From positions 452,272-516,271 of the forward strand of contig KB445791.1 of NCBI GenBank assembly GCA_000320605.2: a DNA stretch of 64,000 nucleotides, given 5' to 3'. Position 1 is the stretch's first letter. Each line of letters starts with the position of its first letter. Shown here in pieces: positions 1-11,470 of the stretch. The stretch comes from Gelatoporia subvermispora B (taxonomy: Eukaryota; Basidiomycota; Agaricomycetes; Polyporales; Gelatoporiaceae). The position numbers were made by a program, and so were the translations under genes. The notes beneath the pieces were generated by a model. It was not told the DNA's origin. It did not search any database and saw only the letters and a list, made by a program, of their open reading frames with translations.

Positions 1-2762
1 AGTGTGGACCTTTTGCTGACGATTCCCTCACAATGCAGCTATACGTGAAATTGTATCCGGAAACACTGCAGAGCTCGGCGTCTGTTGAGGCCATCGTGCG
101 GGCAGTTTGGGAGCTGGTCGGCGATGGCAAGCGGACGGGCGTGGCGGACGATGGCGTATGTTCATCTGATCGTGCTAACCGCACTTTGCTAACGTGAGTC
201 ATTGTTGCAGCTTGTCTCCCAGTCGCTCCGGTTCATTTCAACGGCGATCCGGTCTGGGCACTACACGCAGCTCTTCGGGTCAAAGGAGACGATCTCTAGT
301 CTTGTCCAGGGCGTCGTTGTCCCGAACGTCGGGCTGCGTGGTACGTCTCGGTTGCATCCTCACGGTACGCGCGCTAAACGGAGCACACGCAGAGCACGAA
401 ATCGAGCAGTTCGAGGATGATCCGTTGGAGTACATCCGACTAGACCTCGCAGTGGCGTCGCTCGGCGGGATGGGCGCGAGTTCGGACGCGGTGACGCGGC
501 GGCAGGCGGCGGCGGAGGTCCTGCGCGCGCTCGTCTCGTCGGGCTTTGAGGCGGAGACGACAGAGGTCGCTGGTGCGTGGATCGGGGAAGGCTTGCGAGA
601 GTACGCAGCGAATAAGGCCCAGAACTGGAAGGCTAAGGACACCGCGGTCTACCTCCTGACTGCGGTGGCGACGCGGGGGAGTACGACGCAGCACGGTGTC
701 ACCTCGACCAATACACTGGTGGACATTGTGAAGTTCTTCTCGGAACATGTCTTTCAAGATCTCCAGGCGGATGATGGGAGCGTGTATCCTATTCTTCAGG
801 TCGACGCTATCCGTTTTCTGCATACGTTCCGCAGCCAGGTAGGCTCTCAGTGGGGTTCATGTCTTCATGTCCCACGTGGCTGAATACTTGCCACATGTAC
901 AGCTCACAAAGCAGCAATTGCTGTCGGTTCTACCTCTCCTCGTACGCCACCTTGGCTCGGAAAACTACGTCTGTTACACGTATGCCGCGATCAGTATCGA
1001 GCGTATCCTGTTCATCAAGCAAGGGAGCCAGCTCCTGTATGCCTCACATCTACTTTGTAACCACGTCTAACCGCTTATTCCCAGGTTCACCCAAGCGGAT
1101 ATCCACGAGACCGCTCCACTCATGTTGGACAAGCTACTGAGCAAGATTGAGTCTGCGGGGACAGCGGAGAAGGTAGCTGAGAATGACTACCTGATGAAGT
1201 GTGAGTAATCATCCGGCCTACGAGGACCGGAGGTGGTCTTGAAGCGTAAGACGAACTGAGTAGCTCGACCACAGGTATCATGCGCGTGATCATCACGGCG
1301 CGGTCGACATTTGCGACTGGCTATGAGCGCATTCTCCAACGCTTGGTCGGCATCCTGGGTGTCATCTCGAAGAACCCAAGTAATCCCAATTTCGATCAGT
1401 ACATCTTCGAGAGTCTGTCTGCTCTGATGAGGTGAGTATGGGCCCTGTACCTGGAGATGTTAGCTCACTTCACGTCCGCCAAAGGTTTGTCGTTGCTGCA
1501 AACCCGAACTCTCTGCCAATTTTCGAACAAGCTCTCTTCGGCCCGTTCACCATCATCCTGCAGCAAGATATCGAACGTAAGTGGTCTTGACTCGTGACGA
1601 GACCGAGACCGTCTCTAAACATTCACGTAGAGTACATACCTTACGTCTTCCAGATTCTGGCGCAAATGCTTGAGCTCCACAAGGCAGACGTTCCGGTGGA
1701 ATATCGTAGTCTGCTGCCCTTCTTGCTCACTCCCGCCAGCTGGCAGCAGAAGGGGAGTATCCCGGGTTTAGTCAAGTTATTGAAGGCGTTCCTGTCACGT
1801 GACTCGAAGCAGCTGGTAGCGACTGGACAGTTCACAGCGATCCTCGCCGTGGTGCAACAGCGACTGATCCCGTCTAAGCTGAACGACGCCTGGGGCTTCG
1901 AACTGCTGCAGTCCGTTGTGCAATATATCCCACCGTCAGTCATAGCATTTTGTCCGGCGGGATTCGTGATACTCACTGGATACTATACCAGAGCCGATCT
2001 GAAGCAATACTTCCGTGCCATCATTGTCACACTCCTCACACGGTTGCAGACGAGTAAGACGGATAAATACGAGTATCTCTTTGTCTACTTCCTCGCGTTC
2101 ACTTTGGCTATCCCCGTGGAAGGCCTTGCGCCGGACTACCTAGTTAGCACAGTCGAAGAAATCCAACCTCAGTGAGTTTCACCTCAATGAGAACAACCAG
2201 TCTCGGTCTCACTCAACATCTTCGATCTAGACTGTGGTCACAAGTTCTGGCGAACTTCGTCATCCCTCAGGCGCCCAAGATGCTCCCGAAGGACCGCAAG
2301 GTTGTAGTAATCGGGCTCACCCGGTTGCTAACGCAGAGTAGCATCATGGTTCAGGAACCAACAGTGCGAACATGGTATGTTCTTTTGCATTCGGTTTGCT
2401 GTCCCTCTGTTAAGATACATACGTACAGGCCACAGACCTTCACCGCACTAGTTAAGCTCTTCCAGGAACCGCAGCATCTGACTAAGAAGGACGGAGAGGA
2501 AGATCCTGATGTTGGCCTCACAACCATTGACTACGAGGAACAGACGGCGGGATACCAAGCGGCTTACTCGCGCTTGGCCGCATCCGAGTCTGCTTCCGTC
2601 GACCCTGTCGCGTATGTTCGCGATCCACGGGACTTCCTTGGGCAAGGGCTCGTAAAACTCTCGCAACGAGACCAGAGAGTTAAGGCATTGGTCTCTGCCG
2701 CCGATCAAACAGTCGTCGCACCATTCCTGCAGGGTCTCGCCGCGTCGGGGTACGCATTGTAG
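1..2762 (+). CDS. CSE1: CSE1/exportin-2 (importin-alpha re-exporter), 3' part
   Basis: This is a HEAT-repeat export receptor of the importin-beta superfamily that returns importin-alpha from nucleus to cytoplasm with Ran-GTP. The window opens inside the gene, so the N-terminal Ran-binding part is missing. Joined exons give the order typical of Cse1/CAS: a block reading PNVGLREHEIEQFEDDP and then EYIRLDL, then DAIRFLHTFRSQ, then the C-terminal CAS domain with YERILQRLVGILGVISKNP and FEQALFGPFTIILQQDIE. The gene ends at GYAL-stop (2760-2762). At least seven short introns are visible, for example 156-210, and some reading frames run through them. Identity is firm from co-linear similarity over more than 600 residues. 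The next gene, nitrate reductase, converges on it with a 190-bp gap. Confidence 0.93.
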
Positions 2763-2953
2763 AAATTGTCGATCATCAGCATGCAACCACCATGTAAATC
2801 CACATACGATACGTCGCATTCCAAAGAGGTACACTCTCAAAATATTCATTGCATCTCACATTGCTTCGGGCTACGTGCGCTTGATTCAAACTTCAAAGGT
2901 ACAACGACCTAGATTGAGTGTTCGAATAATATCACGTGCCCCGTATAAACGTG

Positions 2954-5900
2954 CTAGAAGACAACTAATGACTGCTGTACATCCCATCTCAACCGCCGCA
3001 ATCCAGGTCTGAGGGTATCTGAGATCATTGCGCTCGGCCCGCAGGCAAGGATAAGTCCATCGCTAGAGGGCTCCGGGAGATGCGAAGACAAGATGGAGTC
3101 GTTGATGCGCCCAAAGCTGTAACGCCAACCCGGAGGAGCATGACTGAGGGTGTGATGAATGCGGAACCGAGTTCCATACTGTGCCTGTAGTTCGTGCAAC
3201 TCTTCTCTGCAGAGGATGTCAGTCTCCGTCTTATTTGCGCAGATTAACCAAATCCTTGTATCTGTATCCTCAGCGTCATGGAGGACGCTACGGAGGACCT
3301 GCAGGATAGGCGTGATACCTGAGGGTTCTGTGGTTAACAGATTCCGGCTAGGACAACAGCTCTCGACGCACCACTTCCACCACAGACCATGCCTATCTCC
3401 TTGACGTGTCTAGTTACACCTTTCCAAAGAGCAGTCCCACGTCCTTTCCAGACGAACGATCCTAGGGGACCTTTCAGCTCCACTGTATCACCGATCTGGA
3501 GCTGATGTAGCCCGACAGACATCTTGCCGCCTATGGGAAAGTCGGAATTGGGGAGGTAGAGTCTATTCCTCGTTATCGTCTCAGGCCACCGCGAATCAAG
3601 TAAGGACGCACTTGATTAGAAAATCAATAGCTCCACTAGCATTTCCCGGCGATACAGGAGTGTAAGCACGTTGCACTACCTCACCAGTATCTCTGCGCTT
3701 GAGGCGGACAAAGACATGCTGTCCGACTGACAGACCGAGTGGCTGATCTGATGCCCCTGGCAATACGAAGCGATACAAGTTTGAGTCGTGGTTGATGCGT
3801 AGCACTTCCATCAGCCGGACATGCTTCCAGGTCTTTGGATGCAAGAACCCTTCAGAGTGATCCTCGTCTTCGGTATTCTCCGATGAGTCAAGCAGTCCTT
3901 CAAGCGTTCCAATGTGGTACTGAGTTATATTCGGGTCAATGAGCGGGCGCATACTGTCTCATATGCACGAACCTCTCGCAACTTCGATTTTGCGTCTGCC
4001 GAGTGTATAGCCAAGAAGTCTTCTGTTGCATCTCTTCCCGCTGAGAGTAGTATGGAGTCCGTGCCACCAGGATGGTCATCGAGATAGCCACTTCCATCAT
4101 AAACCTCCCCAGCAACCACGAACTGTTGACGTCATAGCTCGTGTAATGCTTTACATTTCGCCGTCACTTACCAAGGCTTTATTACGGGCTTCTTCCTTTA
4201 ATTCAGCACTCGCTATACGTCTCGCCACAGAGGGGTTTATCATTGAGATATATTCGGCGGCCTCATCCTTCTCGATCGAGAGAAGAGGTGCAGCGTCTAG
4301 AAATGTGGGGTTCATCACGTCCCCACCGGCTTTTTTGAGACGCTGTTGATTTTTGTAAGTGGCACAAGCTGATCAATGTACCGTGACCTACCTCCATCCA
4401 ACCTCCGGGTGCTGTTCCAGCGAGTGTCGGATGCTCGAATCTGATTAAATCATCGACCTTGATGATGGCAACCCGAAACCACCTAACAGAGGTATCACTT
4501 GAAGCTCATCTACACAGCCTGCAGCCTTACCAATTGTTCATCATAGATGTCGCGTTGAGATACCTGAGACGGGAAATGAAGGGCTGGAACTTGTGTGCAG
4601 AGAATAAATATTTCCCACATGTCACGAGGCTGCAGATTGAGCCCCTCATCCATGGCACGAAGGGTTATTGATCTTGCAGACGCTAGTTCTGATACCTGAA
4701 TTTCCAGATTCCAGAAACACCAGCAGCTTTGACGGACATGTAAGTCATGATTCTCTTAGCCATAAGCACTACGCTCACTTACAAGCACATATCTGTTTCT
4801 GTCAGGTCAAGCTTTCCGTATGTTTCGTCGAAATATGGCATGCTGCGATATCGATCCTCAGGGTAATCTCTGATTCATACTGAGTAGGCAGCAAATTTTA
4901 CACGAAGCAATCACTTACATGTTTGCCAAGCGCCATGTGCGCCCCTCATCAAGCGAAGTCTGGACAACGGTGACACGTCGACCTCCGCCGCCGTATGCAT
5001 ACCCGCGCAACTCATACATCTTCCCAACTTCGGAAGGTCCAATGGGCAGGATTTCATCATGGTCAGGCTTTGCAATGGCACTTTATCAAACTGAGGTGTA
5101 ACATATCATAATGACCTGACCGTCACTTCACATACCTGTTTGTGTTCAGTTCGCTGGAACTGATGGTTAGCGTAACGTTGTGAGGTTGCATAGCAATTAT
5201 CTTACTTGATAATATACCTAACCCTTTATGTGGGTAACCAATTGATATGATTACTTGACGTTAGGGCTCACCTCGGATCATACCACCAGTGTTCTTCCGA
5301 GCGTGCCTGTTCCGGCGAGACATGGTATGGTAGGACCTTATTGTCTGTTGCATCACTGAGCAACGGAAGTTTCACGACCACAGACATGCATACCCCAAAA
5401 ATGTAGCTATGGGCAATAGGTGTGAATATATGTCGACGAATCTCGTTATTATGGGCTCACGTAATGTTGACTCTCTCGATCGGAAACCTCGATTCGCGTC
5501 AACCACTGACAATGTTGTGCGGATCAGTTTGACTGAAACCTAGGGCGAACGAGTTTCAGACCTTCACTGAGCGGCCGCCAATCTGACCAGGGATGATGAT
5601 CCGCACAGGGAATCCATGATCTGGCTCAAGGGGCTGCCCATTCATAGCCCAGGCTTCGCTGAGTTTAGCTCATGCCACCGGAGGAATTGCTGGCGGGACG
5701 CACCTATGAGCATCCCTTTATCTTTGCTCGCAGCCCAGCTTAGTCGCTGGGAGGTACCGTACGGGCCTTTCGGTAGATCGTCGCAGCCTTCGAAAATCAC
5801 ATGCTTCGCTTTGCCGCGGATGGGCCGTACATGCTTGAGCAGGTCAGCGAGATATACGCCGGTCCATAAAGCAGTAGACACTGGGGGACCCTTCGATTAG

Positions 5901-6647
5901 CTCAGTGTTCTAGTCAACCTGCATGGACGAACCTCCCGCAGCGCCCCAATTGAAGCCGAGGCTCTTCCGGACAATATTCTGCTCTTTCCGGCGATTGCCT
6001 GCGCAAACCAGAGTGACGGGAAGAGTAACAACTTCGAAGTAATCTCGCAGATCTCGAAGCGAGAATTCGCATTCGCGTTCTACCAGACCCTGGATGCAGA
6101 TTCGCCAATTTCGCAGCCTTTCCTCATCAACTTTTGGTACCGCGCCATGGTTCCGCACGTAGTGAAGGTGTGAAGGCGTCAGAAAGCCCTTCAGTGGATA
6201 GTGAATGAATGCAAGGTCCGTATTGGTCAGCTCCAGGAGAACGTACTGCGTCAAAAAGTGGGCTCAAGCGTGCTTCGCTGTTGCAGGGATGTTTCCCTGT
6301 AAGTCGAACGAGATCAGGATTGCGTTTCACCCAACTGTCAGGTGTATGCGCATCCTGTGGGAATCATTAGTCTGTATTCCTTCGACTACTAGTCACTAGG
6401 CCCTCACCGCTTTGGCCGTCTTCCAAGGATTGTCACTAGCAGGTACTGTTGGGAACACGGACGGAAGCGACGGCGGCTGAAGAGCTGAGTCGCTGAGAGT
6501 GGGTGGCCAAAAATATGCATCATCATCGGAGACAAGTGAGGTTTGCGAAGGTGTCGACGGAAGGGAGGACGCGCTTGTCAGCGTCGTCACCGACGTTTCC
6601 GTCTCGCTCCCGCTATCAGAGAGCGTATCCAGAGACCTGGCAGCCAT
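2954..6647 (-). CDS. niaD: Assimilatory nitrate reductase (Moco / cytochrome b5 / FAD-NADPH)
   Basis: This cytosolic enzyme reduces nitrate to nitrite with NAD(P)H, the first step of nitrate assimilation. The start is ATG at 6645-6647, after which comes a Ser/Thr-rich leader. The molybdopterin domain holds the conserved cysteine in [13 protein letters not shown] (about 6000), and the dimerisation domain follows. The cytochrome b5 domain has the haem-ligand motif DDHPGGTDS (about 4070). The FAD domain has RAYTPVSP and GQHVFVRLK (about 3660-3730), and the NAD(P)H domain ends with LACGPSAMI near 3050. The protein stops after SLVVF at 2954. About ten short introns split it. Every cofactor motif looks intact, so it should be functional. 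It lies 3' of the NRT2 transporter on the same strand, and nitrite reductase is nearby, which fixes its role. Confidence 0.95.
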
Positions 6648-6711
6648 GGTACACCAAGTACGCGAGGGGGTAGGCAGAAGCCTCAGTATTCCACAATGCA
6701 CGGCCCATCAG

Positions 6712-6717
6712 TATATA
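6712..6717 (-). promoter_or_regulatory. TATA-like box upstream of nitrate reductase
   Basis: TATATA lies 65 bp upstream of the nitrate reductase ATG, in the orientation-neutral core gtatataac. Position and composition suit a fungal core promoter. The assignment is by position only. Confidence 0.45.
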
Positions 6718-6848
6718 ACCCACTCCCTGACGCCAGAATTCGCGCTGGCCTCGCTTAACAAGATGCATGCGCCGATGCTCGCGGCCAGATGGTCCAGGCA
6801 CTCCCAGGATCCACTTCTGACACGAGAGGAGGGCCATCTCCATTCGCT

Positions 6849-6854
6849 GATAAG
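6849..6854 (+). promoter_or_regulatory. GATA-factor site (GATAAG) in NR upstream region
   Basis: TGATAAG lies about 200 bp upstream of the nitrate reductase ATG. It matches the HGATAR consensus of AreA/NIT2-type nitrogen regulators. Short sites like this are common by chance; the evidence is the context of a nitrate gene. The rest of the 6648-7218 spacer shows no gene. Confidence 0.35.
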
Positions 6855-7218
6855 AGAGTGCTTCCACTGAGCATCTGATTAGGTGGGGGATGAAGAAATA
6901 GGGGATTGTGAAACGGTGACGGGCCGGTGCGCAGGCGTCTCGCGGGAGGGATCAGGCCTTCAGGATTAACCTGCACGCAATTTGTTGGCACATGCGGGGA
7001 ATCGTTATCGTGGGGCTGTAGGCTACTATGGACGCCAACCGGCCAAGGTACTCCCGCTATAAGATTTGACCGCCGAACAGAGGAACCGGAGTATTGTCAG
7101 AGACACCTCAAAATGCGACCCTCAGAGGTCCATGTTACGGCTACCGGAAACAGAAACTATTGTCAACTATACAACCCGATTGAGTCCATGCAGTCAAGAC
7201 GTCGTATTAATGCTGCAA

Positions 7219-9512
7219 TTATTGGCGAGGTACTGGTATGGGCACCAGCATGAAGTTTACTGCCTAATACCGACATTTCAGCTCAGGGTACCAAACTTGG
7301 AAATATACGCACCATGGTTAGGATGCCACAAATCCAGAATGCCTTTCCGAAGGGACTTGCTTGAAAGCGGAAAACTAGTGCGTAGAAGACACCTCCCAAA
7401 TTACCCATCGCTCCCACAATGCCTGTCTGTCAAGCCGATTAAGTAAAAGTTTATTAGGTATATGGAATCGTGATCACCATGAAACCATTGGAGTCTGAAA
7501 GATGAAGTCTTTATTGCACGAAACACGAAACATATGATGAATGTGACGTACTCGGATTGCAGTGCGGAACAAGGGAGAAATTGGCGCCATTGGCGACTTC
7601 ATTGAACGTCGCGACGATGACGAATATTACAATCACCACAGAAACTAACGGCAGTCAGCTTTTTTGAAGCGAACGCTCCTGACGATCTCACGTTTTGGTT
7701 TGTCATGATGGTCGATGTACACGCCCAGGCCAATCGAGAAGACGCCTTGAAGGACTCCGCAAGCGAGCGTAAGATACTTCTTTCCGGGTACGCCGAAGCG
7801 TTTGTATATCAGATCACCGAAATAGCCACCGAGAGGTCGTGAGACGACATTGAGAAGGCCATAAATACTTGCAATCTATTCCGATATCATGTCACATTTA
7901 GCAGCTGAGTGTCTGATATATGATTGCGTGACCTACATAGCCTGCCTTCGTCTGACCGAAGTTAGGTCCCGTGTACAGACCGAACAACACATTGGCAAGG
8001 CTCGCATCAATCGTCAATTCGAAGCCGAATGTCGCTGTCCGTGGCGTGAGTACCACAAACTGAGGTTCGGAAAAGAAACTGACTCATATACGCGAGCGCT
8101 GGTAACCATGTGAGTGGGTTCAGAAGTGCATCACGAGCTATATCCCATGTCAACTTTTGGTTTACCGCTTTGTCCACATCGGTTATGACTATTCCTCAAC
8201 TCCGATGTTAGAACACCAGTACATAGCGATATAGCACGACGCTAACCTTCCTGAGCAAGCATCACCTGCACATCAATGTTGCTCGGGCCTTTCTCGCTTG
8301 CGCTCGAGCCCCCTTCAGGTTTGGCACTACTACTATCCTTTTTCTCTTCCAGAACCACTTCTACCTTCTGTTCCACGACTTCGCCGCGTTCGGTGTCTCT
8401 GTCATGGGGTGCCGTCCCACTCGCCACGGGCGGCTGCAGCTGCGCGACAGGGGCCTTGTAACGATCCTGCCAGCGTCCGTATGGATGGTCATCTCCAAAG
8501 ATGAGAATAGTCGCGGCGGTAAGGAGCAGGACGGGAACGGGAACGATTGCAAATGCCGCTAAGTCATTTCAGCTTCAGCGACAGGTGTGGGAAGCGATCG
8601 ACATACCGCGCCAGGCGCTATGCTGCGAGAGACCGTCGGAGCGCAGCCGATTGTACAGTGCGACCATGATGATGAAGGTGAACCCTCCCCCGGAGTTGCC
8701 CCACCCGCCAGCTAGAGCATTTGCACGACCAACGATGTGCTTGTCGAAGAACGCGGTCGTCCACGCTTGACAGGGGACAAAGGTACCGCCCAGAATACCT
8801 ATGACATGTGGCTCAGATGTGAGAAGTGGAAGAAGGAAGGGACTTAGGTTGGACGTACCAATGAAGAAGCGGACGATGTAAAGGCCATGGGCATTATGAA
8901 CTGTGCCGGCAAGCCCCGACGGGATTGCGCCGAGAATGAGAAGCCAGGCCATCACTTGACGTGGTCCATAGCCTAAGGATAGCACATATTAGATACAGAT
9001 GAAACTTTACCCTAACAAGTTGCTCACGATCTACCAGTGGGCCTGCCACCACACGTACGAGGAGGGTAGCGCATAGGGAAACAATATTGGAGTTACCTGG
9101 TTGCCAAATCAGTGCTCGACGTTACGGAGGAGCGCCTGGCGGCACACCCACCAACTTCCGCTGCACTTAGGTGCAGATCCGTCTTAACAGCCTCAGGGAC
9201 CAGCGGAGAAAATGCAAACCAAGCGAGGCTAGAGAGTATTTCGTCGTCAGTGTTTCCTTCGCGTCTTATCGACAATCTTGCTCACAAGGCTACCCAAAAT
9301 CCAAACCAGGACCTACAGTAGCGATTGACAATCGTTATATCCGCCTCAAGAATCCATACATGTTGAGAAAACAGGGCGTACAGGTGAAAGCTACGCGAGT
9401 ACTTGTTGCGCAGGGTCAGAATCGGGAGGGTGGTGCATTTCCCATTGAGCGAGTTAACGCGGACGTGCGTAAGTTGGTCCCACATCTTGCTTGCAGCATC
9501 TTTGAACGCCAT
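7219..9512 (-). CDS. nrt2: NRT2-type high-affinity nitrate transporter (MFS)
   Basis: This is a plasma-membrane nitrate/proton symporter of the NNP family. The start is ATG at 9510-9512 (MAFKDAASK); an in-frame ATG four codons upstream (9522-9524) is also possible. Next come NSLNGKCTTLPILTLRNKYSRS, then LAWFAFSPLVPEAVKTDLHL, then GTFVPCQAWTTAFFD and the nitrate signature GGWGNSGGGFTF (about 8690). The central loop is charged, as in fungal NRT2. One exon reads into a stop after VYIDHHDKPKR at 7645, but this is intron read-through. Downstream exons continue with NEVANGANFSLVPHCNP (about 7570), TGIVGAMGNLGGVFYALVF (about 7400) and a last exon ending VPIPVPRQ-stop at 7219. The transporter looks full length. 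It sits upstream of nitrate reductase, same strand, with 571 bp between them. Confidence 0.92.
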
Positions 9513-11470
9513 ATCCACAGTCATACGATGGTGGATTCGAACAACGAAAGATCACGCAGGCCACAACCATTCCCACGAAGTGCGGCTTGACACTTGAATC
9601 TTTTAAGCCATTCCTATCTGGCAGCGGAATCCCTCGCGTCCTGTCAAATGCGGAGAGCCCTCATACCGGGTTCTTGATTGAAGATCCTAGGGAAGTGAAA
9701 CATGTAAGGAGTGATTGGAGATAACGATTGCGTAGCACAGCTACCTATCTCGGGTCGAAAAAGAGCTCCCGCTGATAAGCGCATGCCGAAGCTTTGTTAC
9801 TTTGAACTCTTGTTCATGAGATCCAGCGCCGCGGCGCCCCAGGGCTCACATCGATTTAGGGCTCCGATATGTCGTTAGCCCCAGGGAGCAACGTGGGAAA
9901 CGAAAATTGGGGCAGTTCCATGCGAGGCGTTAGCGCTGGCTTATCTCGTTCCTCGCCTTAAAGACATGTTGCAGTATGCTGCGCCATCACAGTCGAGAGG
10001 GGTGAATCATCGCCTTAGTCTGACTCTGTAGGTACTTGAGAGCTCACGGTTCCGACGTGCACATGTCGAGCAGGGATGATGTGAGAATGAGAGAGGCAGC
10101 TGTTAGCGCAAGTCCAGATCCTGGTGGCAGTCGGAAGATGTTGACGTGAATAAGCTGGTATTTTAGCAGCTGACAGAACCAGATGCATATAGTGATTAGT
10201 CCACACTGCGTAGGAAACGACCGCGCGTAGAGAGTACGACTGATCAACTGTACATAGTCGTACTTGTAGCGAATTTCCTGAGTTCGGGCCTAGGAGGACC
10301 CGGGCGTTCACAAGAAGTCGAAGATCGCGAGGCGCGTTTGTACTTGGCCGATGTCACAATAGAAAGCACAGACGCGGTATGCAACACGTGACCGTTCCAA
10401 ACGAATACCGAGCTTGGTGCGCCTGTAATCCCATGCAGTCGGGTCCGCTCCAGCTCCCATCAATTGATGTAGAAGTAATGCACATGTGGAACCTTCGCAT
10501 GCTGGCAATGCAATAGTTGAAGAGAAACGCCAAGCAGCAGTCCGGAACGGAGGCCAAGACCGGGAAGACCAAAGCGTAAGGTGGTGCTGGGGCAGATAGG
10601 ATCGGGCTTCCAACACCATGGTGTAGCAGCTGTGGTTTACTGAGGCGCTGAAGATTGCGACGGTGTTCCGTATCCACTGAGGTTGACCACCGGAGGCTCC
10701 CTGAAACGGGCGAAAAGACGGAAAGGGGCGTCGAAAGAGGATTGCAGAGTATCACGCAACGCAGAGCGTGATGGAAGAGACGTTCTCCTCGACTATTTTT
10801 GCTATCGGTTCAATTGCAGACTTACTTCTGAAATGTCTCTAGATTGGTTGGCGCACAGCACTGAGTGGGAAGTAATCACAATCGCAGGGCGGGGAGTTGC
10901 TGTAGGAGAATGCGACCGACGAAATCTTCTCCTGAGACCTTTGATCGGAGATATAAAATTTAACTCCCGCGGACGCGTCTGCCAGCGTAGGCCTTGTGCT
11001 GCCATCCGACTACATGCCGACCCGACAGTCAACTAACAATCCACATGAAAGTCATACCATCGGCATAGTTAACATGAATTTCTCTTCATGTCTTCATGAT
11101 ATCCCGAAGACAATTCGATAAAGCGCGCACAAGATACGTAAATGTGGCACAGGAGCCAAGCCAGCCCTACTGTTTTCTCTCCCTGAGCGACATGTTACAG
11201 CCGCTCGAGGGCGGAGCGCACACGTTAAACTTCCCCGGCCGTCACTTCAGCTGATATGCGTTTTCCTTGTATATTATCATAGGGGTACATCGCGACGGAT
11301 CGGGTATGCAGCCTGAGTTCGTATTATAGACCCGTGAGTCTGGGCCTGGGTCAAACAGCAAATAGCAGTGAGAAATACTCGGCTTTGACGCTGCAGAGGG
11401 ACGCCCCGGTTCTAGCTCAGTTAAAAGCCGGTAGCTCGTCTCCCCTTCGGTGTCCCCTACGTCGAGCAGC
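9513..11470 (+). other. Divergent NRT2/nitrite reductase intergenic region
   Basis: This 1.96-kb spacer separates the divergently transcribed transporter and nitrite reductase genes. No convincing coding exon was found; open frames on both strands overlap each other and match nothing recognised. It holds four HGATAR-type sites: 9745-9750 (minus), 9774-9779 (plus), 9940-9945 (minus) and 10594-10599 (plus). An AT-rich TATA-like stretch (agatataaaat) lies near 10950. Confidence 0.5.
9745..9945. promoter_or_regulatory. Cluster of three GATA-type sites
   Basis: Three HGATAR matches lie within 200 bp, about 230-430 bp upstream of the NRT2 start: CTATCT at 9745, GATAAG at 9774 and CTTATC at 9940. 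Clustered GATA sites of both orientations are usual for AreA/NIT2 control of nitrate genes in fungi. Binding is inferred. Confidence 0.4.

Noticed and set aside
7645..7690. Apparent C-terminal truncation of NRT2 at a TAG at 7645
   Set aside because: The stop lies in an intron; further exons down to 7219 carry the expected C-terminal transporter helices.
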